In this document: positions 44,480-53,464 of the stretch, piece by piece
How the letters are laid out: the number at the start of each line of letters is the position of its first letter
Numbering within the stretch: the stretch's first letter is position 1
Assembly: GCF_023715895.1 (NCBI RefSeq)
Contig: NZ_JAMBOO010000019.1
Span: 1 to 64,000 of the forward strand
DNA: 64,000 nucleotides
Origin: Domibacillus indicus
Lineage (GTDB): Bacteria > Bacillota > Bacilli > Bacillales > Domibacillaceae
Direction: 5' to 3'
Made by a program: the position numbers and the translations under genes
Notes under the pieces: generated by a model
Databases searched by the model: none
Told to the model about the DNA's origin: nothing
The model's input: only the letters and a program-made list of their open reading frames with translations

Positions 44480-45367
44480 CTAACTCTTGCTGTTTAGCAA
44501 GCCCTTTTCATCACTTAACATATTTATAAATTTTTTTAAAGACGCAGGTACATACTTATCTCTTCGATGAATGAATACGGTTTTGACTTTTCCATATGGA
44601 TCCGGAATTGGATGCTGTCTAAGAGTGCCATCTTGTACATACTTGGAAACGACACTATGTGGAAGCATACTTGCGCCCAGACCAGCAGCCACACAGCCGA
44701 CGATTGCATCAAGAGTGCCAAATTCCATCGTCTTATTGGGCACTATTCCTTCCCAGTGCAACAGCTGTTCAAGCTTTGCTCGATACGAACATCCAGAACG
44801 AAATACAAGCAGCGTCTTAGTTTGAATAGCTTTAATAGAAGATAAAGGAGGATGATGTGAATCTGTAATAAGCACCAATTCTTCTTCAATCACTTCTCTT
44901 TGAATAAGATCACGATGCTCAACGGGTTCAGCTACAAACGCTCCATCCAGTTCATACTGAAGAACTCCTTGAATATGTTGGTCGGTAGGCCCTGTTTTTA
45001 AAGTGAAATCAACGTCTGGGTAGTCTTTATGGTATTTTGAAATGAGGGCTGGTAATCGGACGGCAGCCGTTGTTTCCATCGAGCCGATAACTAAAGGACC
45101 CTTTGGTATGTGATCATCATTGATTACACTTTTTGTTTCTTCTATGAGATTAAATATTTTTTCTGTATACGCTAATAACATACTTCCTTTAGCCGTTAAG
45201 GTCGTGCCGCGATTATGTCTATAAAATAAAGTTGTTTGAAGATCCGTTTCCAGCTGCTGAATTTTCATGGTGATATTAGGCTGTGCATATTGGAGTTCCC
45301 TTGCTGCCTGAGAAATACTACCTAACTTTGCGACAGTCTGGAAAATTTTTAACGCATGCAAATCCAT
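44480..45367 (-). CDS. LysR-family regulator next to nitronate monooxygenase
   Basis: A 295-residue LysR protein of the CzcR/YofA-like type. The HTH is LKIFQTVAKLGSISQAARELQYAQPNITMKIQQLE (residues 5-40). The effector domain contains GPLVIGSMETTAAVRLP (near 90) and DAIVGCVAAGLGASMLP (near 222). It is divergent from the nitronate monooxygenase gene, so that gene is its likely target. GGAGGAGAGG precedes ATG 45367. The intergenic region is internally duplicated. Confidence 0.88.
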   Translation of the reverse strand: MDLHALKIFQTVAKLGSISQAARELQYAQPNITMKIQQLETDLQTTLFYRHNRGTTLTAKGSMLLAYTEKIFNLIEETKSVINDDHIPKGPLVIGSMETTAAVRLPALISKYHKDYPDVDFTLKTGPTDQHIQGVLQYELDGAFVAEPVEHRDLIQREVIEEELVLITDSHHPPLSSIKAIQTKTLLVFRSGCSYRAKLEQLLHWEGIVPNKTMEFGTLDAIVGCVAAGLGASMLPHSVVSKYVQDGTLRQHPIPDPYGKVKTVFIHRRDKYVPASLKKFINMLSDEKGLLNSKS

Positions 45368-45480
45368 AAAACCTCTCCTCCAGATACGTCCTTTTATCTA
45401 TATATCTTATTGATAACAAATAACTTTTATATACATTACATTATATATCAAAATAAGAGCATGCTCAAAATTCAATCGAG
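45368..45480. repeat. Duplicated intergenic segment, copy 1
   Basis: Aligns with 45549-45660, offset about 180 bp: CCTCTCCTCCAGATACGTCC, TTATTGATA, TTTTATATA and TATATATCAAAATAA-(G/A)-(A/G)-GCATGCT are shared. It carries the LysR gene start region and probably its binding site. Confidence 0.65.
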
Positions 45481-45548
45481 CTTAACTGGAGACAAGCCGT
45501 TTAAAGAAGCAGCCGTTTAGAAATTTTATGATGTATATAGATTCATAG

Positions 45549-45660
45549 ATCCTCTTCTTTCAAGGTACTCTTCTACATATATATTTTATTGATATCTATA
45601 ATCATTTTTATATATTATGCTATATATCAAAATAAAGGTATGCTTGAAATATAATAGATG
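45549..45660. repeat. Duplicated intergenic segment, copy 2
   Basis: Second copy, ending just before the nitronate monooxygenase ribosome binding site. TATATATCAAAATAA is identical in both copies (45442 and 45621). Confidence 0.65.
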
Positions 45661-45688
45661 GACAAATAAAAACCATGAGGTGGAACTT

Positions 45689-46768
45689 ATGTTACAGAAT
45701 GAAATGACAAAACGTTTCAACATTCAGTATCCAATTATACAAGCCCCTATGGCTGGCGGAATCACGACTTCGAAATTAGTGGCTGAGGTTTCTAATACTG
45801 GCGGTTTAGGAATGATTGGCGCAGGTTATATGACTCCTGTTCAAACGAGAGAACAGATCAGGGAAATCAAACAGTTAACCCCCAATCCTTTTGGCGTTAA
45901 CTTATTTGTACCCAATGAATTTCACGTGACAGAAGACCAAGTGCAGTCAGCTAACGAGCTTTTACACCCGGTTCGTGCGCAATTGAATGTTGGGCCAGCC
46001 GATCACCCTGATATTCCGGAATTCAGCAGCATTTTCCAAAGCTTTACGGAACAAATTAGCGTGATTATTGAAGAAAAGGTCCCTGTTTGTTCCTTTACGT
46101 TTGGTATTCCTTCCAAGGAAGTAATAGCTGAATTAAAGCAGCATAACATCATCCTTATCGGAACAGCTACCACGGTTAGAGAAGCTATTGAAAATGAAAA
46201 ATTGGGAATGGATATGGTGGTCGTGCAGGGCAGTGAAGCGGGCGGGCACCGCGGGAACTTTATCGATGGGCATCAGGAAAGTTTAGTTGGCTTGATGTCA
46301 CTTATTCCGCAGGCTGTGGACCATTTAAGCATTCCTGTTATTGCTGCTGGAGGCATTATGGATGGAAGAGGATTAATGGCTTCTATCTGCTTAGGAGCAA
46401 AAGGCGTACAGATGGGGACAGCTTTCTTAACCTGTATAGAAAGCGGCGCACATACCGTACACAAACAAGCCATTTTACATGCAAATGAAGATCAAACGGT
46501 TTTTACCCGTTCTTTTTCTGGCAAATGGGCAAGAGGCCTTAAAAACAAATTTATTGCAGATATGCAGGAGCACGAAATGCTTGTGCCTGATTTTCCTGTT
46601 CAAAATCAACTCACGCAAATGATTAGAAAAACGAGCAGTGTACAAAACAATCAAGACTTTATGTCTCTTTGGTCTGGCCAGAGCCCGAGATTAGCCAAAA
46701 ATCAAACCGTTAAAGCATTAATGAAAGAGATAATAGAAGAAGTGAACAAAATGAGTGTACATATATAA
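45689..46768 (+). CDS. Nitronate monooxygenase
   Basis: A 359-residue FMN-dependent TIM-barrel enzyme of the 2-nitropropane dioxygenase family, oxidising alkyl nitronates such as propionate-3-nitronate. Marks: IQYPIIQAPMAGG near 12, NTGGLGMIGAGYM near 36, NPFGVNLFVP near 66, the catalytic-histidine region GSEAGGHRGNF near 185, IPVIAAGGIMDGRG near 220, and GAKGVQMGTAFL. The start at 45689 is chosen for GAGGTGG upstream; an in-frame extension to 45617 lies within the duplicated regulatory segment. Confidence 0.9.
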   Translation: MLQNEMTKRFNIQYPIIQAPMAGGITTSKLVAEVSNTGGLGMIGAGYMTPVQTREQIREIKQLTPNPFGVNLFVPNEFHVTEDQVQSANELLHPVRAQLNVGPADHPDIPEFSSIFQSFTEQISVIIEEKVPVCSFTFGIPSKEVIAELKQHNIILIGTATTVREAIENEKLGMDMVVVQGSEAGGHRGNFIDGHQESLVGLMSLIPQAVDHLSIPVIAAGGIMDGRGLMASICLGAKGVQMGTAFLTCIESGAHTVHKQAILHANEDQTVFTRSFSGKWARGLKNKFIADMQEHEMLVPDFPVQNQLTQMIRKTSSVQNNQDFMSLWSGQSPRLAKNQTVKALMKEIIEEVNKMSVHI

Positions 46769-46828
46769 TAGTTCCTTGCTCTCCTTCGCTTCTTATTTAA
46801 CTCAGCTGCTTCCACCAGAGCAGCATAA

Positions 46829-46860
46829 AAAGCCGAAATACTTTTCGTATTTCGGCTTCT
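46829..46860. terminator. Terminator between converging genes
   Basis: AAGCCGAAATAC/GTATTTCGGCTT 12-bp perfect stem. Confidence 0.82.
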
Positions 46861-46930
46861 GTTTATTATGCCCGGCGAGAACAGTGGGCGTTCGTTTACA
46901 AAAGCGTGACTTGCTCGCCATAGGTTGGGC

Positions 46931-47740
46931 TTAAAGCTCAAGAGACGGCTGCTCTCTTACCAGTTTAGAAGGATTGTTGATTTTATACGGCACCGGAACA
47001 TCTACCATAAACTTTTCTTCAACGTCTTTTCCTTTTGGGAAGCTCTTTTTGACAATCTTCCCGTCAAATTGGAGGTTTTCTCCCGGCTGCAGCTCCAGCT
47101 TTTTAAGCGTCTTGCTGTGGCTGCACCATGCAAAGCCAACATTCACGAGTTCTTCCTGTTCCTGTACAATCCGAACATTTTCCAGTACAACTACTTCATC
47201 GTTTTCTTCACTGAAATGATTCCAGCTTAGGGCAAACTGCTTCACTGTGGCGGTAAAATGAACTTTTTCTGCCGGCAGTTCAAGAGCAGGCTGCTTCGCC
47301 TTTTTGGCTTTAGATGCTGGCTGAGGGGCGCTCTCTTCTGTACTTTTAGCCTTTTCTTTTTTGGCAGGAGGCGCAGCATCGGCAGGAGGTTCTCCCCCTT
47401 CTGCCACGTTCACTCTGCTTTCTTTCCCGAAATTAGAAGACTGCATATCCTTTAAATAGTCTGGATAAATACAGCTTAAATGGCCGTCTTGAAATTCAAT
47501 GACCAGAATGTTAACGGCGTTTTCAGTGCCGTATTCCTCATAGCCTTTTATTGTCACGAGCCGCTTATACGTTTTTCCTTTGTACCAAAATTCTTTTTTC
47601 GCTTCTTTTGCAGAAGAAAGCCCCCACCCTCTTACCTTTGTGGCATAGTCTTCTTCATTTTCAAACACCTTGTATTCCCCTTTTGGCGGAATATAGGATG
47701 TTAAATTTGAATCTTCAATATGGGGATATGTAATAGCCAT
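46931..47740 (-). CDS. Hypothetical protein with Lys/Ala-rich linker
   Basis: A 269-residue protein that I do not recognise. Residues 1-105 form one globular unit (SYIPPKGEYKVFENEEDYATKVRG; FWYKGKTYKRLVTIKGYEEYG). Residues 115-160 are a low-complexity linker rich in A, P, E and K. Residues 165-269 form a beta-rich unit (EKVHFTATVKQFALSW, VEEKFMVDVPVPYKI) that could bind nucleic acid or a partner. No signal peptide. The start at 47740 (MAITYPHIED) is preferred to a 32-codon extension with no site. Confidence 0.7.
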   Translation of the reverse strand: MAITYPHIEDSNLTSYIPPKGEYKVFENEEDYATKVRGWGLSSAKEAKKEFWYKGKTYKRLVTIKGYEEYGTENAVNILVIEFQDGHLSCIYPDYLKDMQSSNFGKESRVNVAEGGEPPADAAPPAKKEKAKSTEESAPQPASKAKKAKQPALELPAEKVHFTATVKQFALSWNHFSEENDEVVVLENVRIVQEQEELVNVGFAWCSHSKTLKKLELQPGENLQFDGKIVKKSFPKGKDVEEKFMVDVPVPYKINNPSKLVREQPSLEL

Positions 47741-47955
47741 ACATGATACGTCCTCTCTGTTGGTTCTCTCCAAGATATTGTTTATTTTAACAGAAAGTCT
47801 ACTCTTTTTATCGAGTTTCTTGTATAGGATCATCATCAGCTCTACACTAACCTCATTCCGTCTTCCGGTAACTGCTTTTTCTTCTTTAATGAACCTGCCC
47901 TGCTAGTTTCATAAGCAAGGCAGCCATATTTTCAAGTAACATAGCCTTACACCTG

Positions 47956-48282
47956 CTAATCATTATCACTCTCTACGAATTGTTTTAAAGCGGACAGCTT
48001 TTCATCCCAATATTGTTCAAAAAAGGAAAGCCATTCTTTTAATTCGATCAGTGGTTCCGAGTGAAGCCTGTACCGGGTTTCCCGTCCAATTTTTTGGCTG
48101 GTCACAAGGTTCGCATCGGCAAGCACTTGCAGATGCTTGTTCACAGCAGTGCGGCTTATAGGGAAATATTCTGTTATGGCGGCAATAGACATTTCCTTGT
48201 CAGCAAGTAATTGTAACAGACTGCGACGAGTAGGGTCTGCAATGGCTTGAAATACATCATGCTTAGGCGAAGAGGCGGCCAT
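47956..48282 (-). CDS. ArsR-family repressor
   Basis: A 108-residue winged-helix protein of the ArsR superfamily: FQAIADPTRRSLLQLLADKEMSI, then TEYFPISRTAVNKHLQVLADANLV. It has no metal-binding cysteines. It follows the SRPBCC gene after 2 nt, the common pair in which the repressor controls an AHSA1-type protein, although here the repressor comes second. Twin palindromes upstream of the operon are the probable operators. Confidence 0.88.
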   Translation of the reverse strand: MAASSPKHDVFQAIADPTRRSLLQLLADKEMSIAAITEYFPISRTAVNKHLQVLADANLVTSQKIGRETRYRLHSEPLIELKEWLSFFEQYWDEKLSALKQFVESDND

Positions 48283-48284
48283 GT

Positions 48285-48710
48285 TTAAGCCTCGATATAT
48301 GTTGGAAGCTTTTCTTTAATAATGCTCTCCCAGCCGCCGTCCATAATTCCACGAACGACTGAGTGCGGCTGTCCAAACTCCGTGACTTTTTCTGCATCCC
48401 ATCCAGAATGAATGAGCGTGAATTCCGTTTTGTTCTCTTCCAGCTTTTTTAATTCAAAAGCAAGATGCCAATCCTTACCCCAGTCAAATCCAAGGCGATG
48501 AGGAGGATCGAGTTCTGTTACTGTACAAGGTGAATCACCGAATGGACCTGCATGAAGAATAAATTCATGTCCTAAAACAGGTTCAAAGGTGTTTGGCATC
48601 CACCAGGCCGCAATCCCTTCTGATGTAGAAACGGCTTTCCATGCCTTTTCAATCGGAGCATTCAGTACAATTGTTTTACGGATTTCTGTTACATTTTCAT
48701 TTTTATGCAT
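48285..48710 (-). CDS. SRPBCC/AHSA1-type domain protein
   Basis: A 141-residue START-like (Bet v 1 fold) protein: IRKTIVLNAPIEKAWKAVSTSEGIAAWWMP at the N-terminus, FTLIHSGWD and a C-terminal helix MDGGWESIIKEKLPTYIEA. Members bind hydrophobic ligands; substrate unknown. TTGGAGGTTTATC precedes ATG 48710. First gene of a two-gene operon with arsR. Confidence 0.88.
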   Translation of the reverse strand: MHKNENVTEIRKTIVLNAPIEKAWKAVSTSEGIAAWWMPNTFEPVLGHEFILHAGPFGDSPCTVTELDPPHRLGFDWGKDWHLAFELKKLEENKTEFTLIHSGWDAEKVTEFGQPHSVVRGIMDGGWESIIKEKLPTYIEA

Positions 48711-48732
48711 GATAAACCTCCAAGGTTAAAAG

Positions 48733-48750
48733 TAACACCAAATGGTGTCA
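48733..48750 (-). promoter_or_regulatory. ArsR operator 1
   Basis: TAACACC-AAAT-GGTGTCA, near-perfect palindrome between the promoter and the SRPBCC start. Confidence 0.6.
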
Positions 48751-48758
48751 ATTTATTA

Positions 48759-48776
48759 TAACACCTTTTAGTGTTA
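48759..48776 (-). promoter_or_regulatory. ArsR operator 2
   Basis: TAACACC-TTTT-AGTGTTA, same half-sites as operator 1, 26 bp away. The -10-like TTATAAT on the minus strand overlaps its edge. Confidence 0.6.
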
Positions 48777-48923
48777 CTTTATAGTCTCTAGTTGAATACA
48801 ATTAAAAGCCATTACTTCCCGAAGAAATGACTTCTCAAGCACGAAGCTCAAGAGTTACACATGTTTAAAACAACTGAAGCATACTTTTGAAGTGGAATTC
48901 ATTTAGCATTTTAAGGGGGTCAA

Positions 48924-49730
48924 ATGATGGCGGAACTTTTTGTGAGCCGTTCTCTAGACGAAATACGATTCTGGTCCAGAATCATGAAAGAACATGCTTT
49001 ATTTTTAAGTTTGGGTTTTACCTATGAAGATAAACAATTGATTGAGGAAGCAAAACAGTTTATTGGTGTATTTGAACGGATTGAACAAGAACTAAGCACA
49101 TACACCGTTGATGCTGATCCCCAGCTCATTAAACAGTTTAACAGCAAAGTGTATCAGGCCACTGCCTCTATATGGGCTTATAAACGTAAAGTGTTAGGCT
49201 TAATTTTACGCTGTCAAATTAGGTCAAATAATTATGCACTATTAGTGGATCATGTAAGCCGTGAAGCCGCTTATTTTGCTAAGCGTTTAAAAGAATTAAA
49301 CGAGGGAAAATTAAAGCCTTTGCCAGAAGCGATTATTAAAGAAAATGTATTTTTCCTTAAAATCATGGCCGATCATGCGAAGTTTATTGGTCATTTACTG
49401 GACCCATCTGAGAGAAAACTGGTGGAGCAGGCACGAGAGTTCAGCCATGACTTTGACCAGCTGCTCTATCAAGCAATTGATTTGGATTCCATGCGCCCAC
49501 AATCTGAAACAGCCCCTCTTTTAGATCAATTTTTAGATCAAAATCGGGTTTCGGTCGTTTCGCTGCGAAACTTTAAAAAGACAGCAAGAGACTTGATTGA
49601 AGAATGTAGAATTAAAAGTAACATCCATCCTCTCCTGGCCGATCACGTTTTTCGTGAAGCGGAAAGATTTTTACACATCATTGATATGTTTGAAGTTAGC
49701 TTAACGAAAGAAAATGAACAGAAAAAATAA
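48924..49730 (+). CDS. DUF2935 protein, two tandem helical repeats
   Basis: A 268-residue helical protein with two similar halves (about 8-130 and 145-260): RFWSRIMKEHALFLSLGF against FFLKIMADHAKFIGHLL, and LLVDHVSREAAYFAKRL against LLADHVFREAERFLHII. Conserved His and Glu in each half suggest a metal-binding four-helix bundle, but the function of DUF2935 is not established; some Bacillus members are spore-associated. AAGGGGGTC precedes ATG. Confidence 0.85.
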   Translation: MMAELFVSRSLDEIRFWSRIMKEHALFLSLGFTYEDKQLIEEAKQFIGVFERIEQELSTYTVDADPQLIKQFNSKVYQATASIWAYKRKVLGLILRCQIRSNNYALLVDHVSREAAYFAKRLKELNEGKLKPLPEAIIKENVFFLKIMADHAKFIGHLLDPSERKLVEQAREFSHDFDQLLYQAIDLDSMRPQSETAPLLDQFLDQNRVSVVSLRNFKKTARDLIEECRIKSNIHPLLADHVFREAERFLHIIDMFEVSLTKENEQKK

Positions 49731-49892
49731 CAATAATGGACAAGGATTCTGTACCATATGAAGCCCCCATCTTTATCCTAATACACACTCGTACTATAAA
49801 TGCTGGCCGTATTGCATGATGTATAACTATTTTGATCATCGAATCAATCGTTTTGATAAATGAAATGTCAAAGCCTGTCACGTAAGACAAAT

Positions 49893-49921
49893 AAAAAGAG
49901 GGAGAATACCTCTCCCTCTTT
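49893..49921 (-). terminator. Terminator of treP
   Basis: AAAGAGGGAGA/TCTCCCTCTTT 11-bp perfect stem, with T on the minus strand (TTTTTATTTG), 6 bp after the treP stop. Confidence 0.85.
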
Positions 49922-49926
49922 GCTGC

Positions 49927-51366
49927 TTAAGCTGCTTTTTTAGTAAACGTCACTTGTGATACTTTCGTTTTCGCAAAAATAATGGTTAAGATAAGCGGTA
50001 CCACAATCGCTACAGCCATCGCCACTGCAAACATGATCATGTGCTGAGGCTGGATCGACAGAATACCAGGCAGGCCGCCTACCCCGATGGAGTTTGCCAT
50101 TACACCGCTTCCTACAGAGATAATCGCAGCAGTCAAAGATCCAATCATGGCTGCTAGGAATGGGAAGCCATATTTAAGGTTAATACCGAAGATAGCCGGT
50201 TCTGTTACCCCCAGGTAGCAGGAAATAGCCGCTGGAATCGATACCTGCTTTTCTTCTTCATTTTTTCTATTAATATAAATCATAGCCAAAACAGCAGAAC
50301 CTTGTGCAATATTAGACAAAGCGATCATCGGCCATAGGTTTGTGCCGCCAAGTTCACTCATAAGCTGAAGGTCAATTGCATTTGTCATGTGGTGCAATCC
50401 GGTAATGACGAGCGGTGCATAAGCAAACCCAAAGATAGCCGCAAACAACCAGCCAAATGATGAAGTTAAACCTGAATACACAACGTCAGAAACAAATGAG
50501 CCAATGCTCCATCCGATAGGACCCAGCACCGTGTGCGCAATTAAAACGGTTGGAAGTAAAGCGAAAAACGGTACGACAATCATAGAAATAGCATTTGGAA
50601 CGATATCACGTAATTTACGCTCTAAGAACGCCAATACAAGACCGGCAAGAATCGCAGGAATCACTTGTGCCTGGTAACCGATCATTTCAATCTGCGCGAA
50701 GCCAAAATCCCATACAGGTATATCGCCGGCTTTGGCGCCTGCTACTCCATATGCGTTAAGAAGCTGAGGAGAAACAAGGGTAATACCAAGAACGATACCG
50801 AGAATTTGTGACGTTCCCATTTTCTTTGTAATCGCCCATGTGATCCCTACAGGCAGGAAGTGGAATACCGCTTCACCAATTAACCATAAAAACGCATGTA
50901 CACCAGCCCAAAACTGAGAAACCTCTATCAGTGACTTTGTTCCGTCTTCGAGCATTTTTATGTCACCGATTACATTTCTGAAACCTAAAATTAAACCGCC
51001 GACTACAAGTGCCGGAATCAGCGGCGTAAAGATGTCGGCAAGATGAGCGATCATTCGCTGAAGAAAATTCATATTTTGCTTCGCAGCCACTTTTGCTTCT
51101 TCTTTGGAAGCGCTGTCTATATCGGCATATTTAACAAACTCATTAAAGAAGGAAGAAACCTCGTTTCCAATGATAACCTGGAACTGGCCCGCTTGTGTAA
51201 AGGTGCCCTTTACAAGCTTAATCGCCTCTATTTCTTTCACATTTGCTTGTTTTGGATCTTTTAGAACGAAACGCATTCTCGTTGCGCAATGTGTAACAGC
51301 AACGACGTTCTCTTTTCCCCCAATGCGTTCCAGCAGTTGTTTCGCTGGATCTGTATACTTACTCAT
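49927..51366 (-). CDS. treP: Trehalose-type PTS transporter EIIBC
   Basis: A 479-residue phosphotransferase permease. The EIIB domain (1-90) has phospho-Cys27 in VTHCATRMRF. The EIIC domain (about 105-470, ten hydrophobic segments) has the conserved VITGLHHMTNAID near 315 and CYLGVTEPAIFGINLKYGFPF near 385. It imports and phosphorylates trehalose, taking phosphate from a separate EIIA. Closest in layout to B. subtilis TreP (470 aa). treA and treR do not follow. TreR-type operators and a cre site lie upstream. Confidence 0.88.
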   Translation of the reverse strand: MSKYTDPAKQLLERIGGKENVVAVTHCATRMRFVLKDPKQANVKEIEAIKLVKGTFTQAGQFQVIIGNEVSSFFNEFVKYADIDSASKEEAKVAAKQNMNFLQRMIAHLADIFTPLIPALVVGGLILGFRNVIGDIKMLEDGTKSLIEVSQFWAGVHAFLWLIGEAVFHFLPVGITWAITKKMGTSQILGIVLGITLVSPQLLNAYGVAGAKAGDIPVWDFGFAQIEMIGYQAQVIPAILAGLVLAFLERKLRDIVPNAISMIVVPFFALLPTVLIAHTVLGPIGWSIGSFVSDVVYSGLTSSFGWLFAAIFGFAYAPLVITGLHHMTNAIDLQLMSELGGTNLWPMIALSNIAQGSAVLAMIYINRKNEEEKQVSIPAAISCYLGVTEPAIFGINLKYGFPFLAAMIGSLTAAIISVGSGVMANSIGVGGLPGILSIQPQHMIMFAVAMAVAIVVPLILTIIFAKTKVSQVTFTKKAA

Positions 51367-51430
51367 TCCCTTATCCCCCTGATGAATTGGAGTAACTCCA
51401 ATCCTTTCTTAATTGTATAATAATCAAACC

Positions 51431-51444
51431 TTTGTATATAGATG
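51431..51444 (-). promoter_or_regulatory. Partial TreR-type half-operator
   Basis: TTTGTATATAGATG, sharing TTGTATATA with the two full sites. Confidence 0.4.
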
Positions 51445-51473
51445 ATGTTGACGGTTTCAAACTAACTCTTTCC

Positions 51474-51486
51474 CTGTATATACAAG
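51474..51486 (-). promoter_or_regulatory. TreR-type operator 1
   Basis: CTGTATATACAAG, one base from the B. subtilis TreR palindrome TTGTATATACAA. Confidence 0.75.
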
Positions 51487-51490
51487 CATC

Positions 51491-51504
51491 TGTTTACGCT
51501 TTCA
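51491..51504 (-). promoter_or_regulatory. CcpA cre site
   Basis: Minus-strand TGAAAGCGTAAACA fits the catabolite-repression consensus TGNAANCGNWWNCA without mismatch. It lies between the two TreR-type operators. Confidence 0.75.
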
Positions 51505-51510
51505 TTTTAT

Positions 51511-51524
51511 CTTGTATATACAGG
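51511..51524 (-). promoter_or_regulatory. TreR-type operator 2
   Basis: CTTGTATATACAGG, near-palindromic, 37 bp from operator 1. Confidence 0.75.
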
Positions 51525-51539
51525 GTTGTCAACAAGGAT

Positions 51540-52240
51540 TTTTAAAATTATTTTCAAAAAATGAATGCTTATAAATAAGGATCCGGATATTTTTTAACAG
51601 CCACTCATATCTTCAATACCTTTGCTTTCACATTGGTCGCATCGCTTAACTGGCGCGAATAGAAAAACACCTCTAAGTTCTGTTTAGCCATTTCATACCG
51701 GCTTCTCAGCTTAAAGGTGTTTTTATTTGGCTCACTGTATGCGGTCAACTGATTTCTAATCCACAATCAGTAAAGCTTGCATGTATGAACAAACTGTTTA
51801 GTGAAATTTGACTTCCTATATTTTAAACGGTGAAATTCATATTTTATAAAAAGAAACAGAAGGCCGTTTTGGGTTTCTCTGTTTTATTCAATAAAAATAT
51901 CTATGGTTTACGTACCATTCTCATGAAGCTTAATCTAAGAAAGAATGGTTCTTAAAGAAATAAATATAAGGCTTACTTGTGTTTTTCACTTTCTCTCCAT
52001 CACTTCCGCCATTTGCTGAGAATGTCAGTCCTTTTCGAATATGCAGCTGATTCCGCAACAGCTTCAATTTCCTACATAACTCATTTTTAGTTAATAGCTA
52101 TCCTTCAATAAGATCTTCAATGTTTGCCGATCATGACGACCTTATATACCGGTTTGTTAAAAATAGTTAACCCAACTAAGTAGATAAATAACAGCATTGC
52201 ATCATTCTTATCGTAATGGGATAAATTGATTGTTGGTTGA
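51540..52240. other. 700-bp intergenic stretch
   Basis: No gene visible. It contains a terminator-like inverted repeat AAAAACACCT...AGGTGTTTTT (51663-51724) that ends no recognised gene, and AT-rich sequence otherwise. Confidence 0.45.
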
Positions 52241-52303
52241 CTTCTAGATTTGTGTTTAAATGGAAAAGTCTTATTCAGTCAATCAGGAATTTTAGGAGGA
52301 AAC

Positions 52304-52903
52304 ATGAAGAAAATTATTGCCGCAACACTGCTTACCGTCTCTCTAATGCCATCTCTTGCCTCAGCAGCCACCACGTATACAGTTCAATCTGGAGATACAA
52401 TGTGGAAGATTGCCAGTAAATATAAGGTTGGAACCTCAGAAATTATTACAGCAAATCCATCTGTAAAGAACCCAAACATGATTTATCCGGGCCAAACGCT
52501 AAACATTCCGACGGTTTCCACAAACATAACAAATGCGGAAGCAGAAGTCATCCGTTTAGTGAATATTGAGCGTAAAAACGCAGGCCTTAAGCCGTTAACA
52601 CAAAACTGGGAGCTTTCTCGTGTCGCTCGAATCAAATCACAAGACATGATGAAAAATAATTATTTCGCCCATAATTCACCTACATATGGTACTCCATTTA
52701 ACATGATGAAAAATTTCGGTATTACATATAAATCAGCAGGAGAAAATATCGCCAAAGGGCAGACAACACCTGCAACAGTCATGAAGGCTTGGATGAATTC
52801 GCCTGGTCATAGAGCAAACATCTTAAACAATAACTTCACTCAAATTGGTGTAGGCTACGAGCCAAACGGAAATTACTGGACACAGCAATTTATCCAGAAA
52901 TAA
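52304..52903 (+). CDS. Secreted LysM plus CAP-domain protein
   Basis: A 199-residue exported protein with a signal peptide (1-21, cleavage after ASA), one LysM peptidoglycan-binding domain (about 23-67, YTVQSGDTMWKIASKY, NPNMIYPGQTLNIP) and a C-terminal CAP/SCP domain (about 75-198: LVNIERKNAGLKPL, YFAHNSPTYGTP, AGENIAKGQ, WMNSPGHRANIL). Similar to YkwD and spore-coat-associated CAP proteins of Bacillus; role unclear. ATG 52304 follows AGGAGGAAAC. Confidence 0.9.
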   Translation: MKKIIAATLLTVSLMPSLASAATTYTVQSGDTMWKIASKYKVGTSEIITANPSVKNPNMIYPGQTLNIPTVSTNITNAEAEVIRLVNIERKNAGLKPLTQNWELSRVARIKSQDMMKNNYFAHNSPTYGTPFNMMKNFGITYKSAGENIAKGQTTPATVMKAWMNSPGHRANILNNNFTQIGVGYEPNGNYWTQQFIQK

Positions 52904-52906
52904 GGT

Positions 52907-52939
52907 AAAAAGGGCAAGCTAATGAGCTTGCCCTTTTTT
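52907..52939 (+). terminator. Terminator of the LysM-CAP gene
   Basis: AAAAAGGGCAAGCT/AGCTTGCCCTTTTTT, nearly perfect. Confidence 0.88.
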
Positions 52940-52973
52940 GTCTTTGTAACAAAAACCACACAAATACTTGTTC

Positions 52974-53286
52974 TTAAGGTGCGTATCGATCGTATTTTAC
53001 GCATAGTTTAAAACGAAGACAGAAAAAAGAGCGGTTAAACAAAGCCGCTCTCTTCTCTAATTCCCCTTGAAAAACAAAGCGTTTTATAGGAAAGTTTACA
53101 GTCTCTACATAGCGGCCTGTTACATCTGTAAATTTGGTTGATGTGCTATTTTCAGAAACGCCATCAAGTGGCTCAGCTTCAAATACGTTCATAAAAATAA
53201 TAACAGCTTCATCTCGTGTAATGTTGTCCGCAGCTCCAAAGTACACATCCGCCCCACCAATGTTCCCATTAATTTTAGTGGCTGTC
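52974..53286 (-). pseudogene. S-layer-homology (SLH) domain remnant
   Basis: A minus-strand frame contains part of an SLH module (GGADVYFGAADNITRDEAVIIFMNVFEA, then FTDVTGRY) with no start codon and an unrelated C-terminal tail. SLH domains anchor secreted proteins to cell-wall polymers; this is a leftover of such a protein. Confidence 0.6.
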
Positions 53287-53400
53287 TTTGAAAGTTTACC
53301 TATTTATTTCATATCTCTTATTAATAAATTCGATTTGATTTTAGATTTCATCTTTTTTCGTCCTAACTTTTTTATTCTTAACTCCATTTTGGGCATAAAA

Positions 53401-53464
53401 AATACCTAAACCGCATCTGGATAAAAGAACACAAAGATTCCTACTAGAATGTGGTTTAGGTATT
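53401..53464. repeat. Inverted repeat
   Basis: AATACCTAAACCGCAT and ATGTGGTTTAGGTATT are inverted copies (15 of 16) around a 32-nt loop. No T-tract. A possible terminator or the remnant ends of a small mobile element. Confidence 0.45.
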
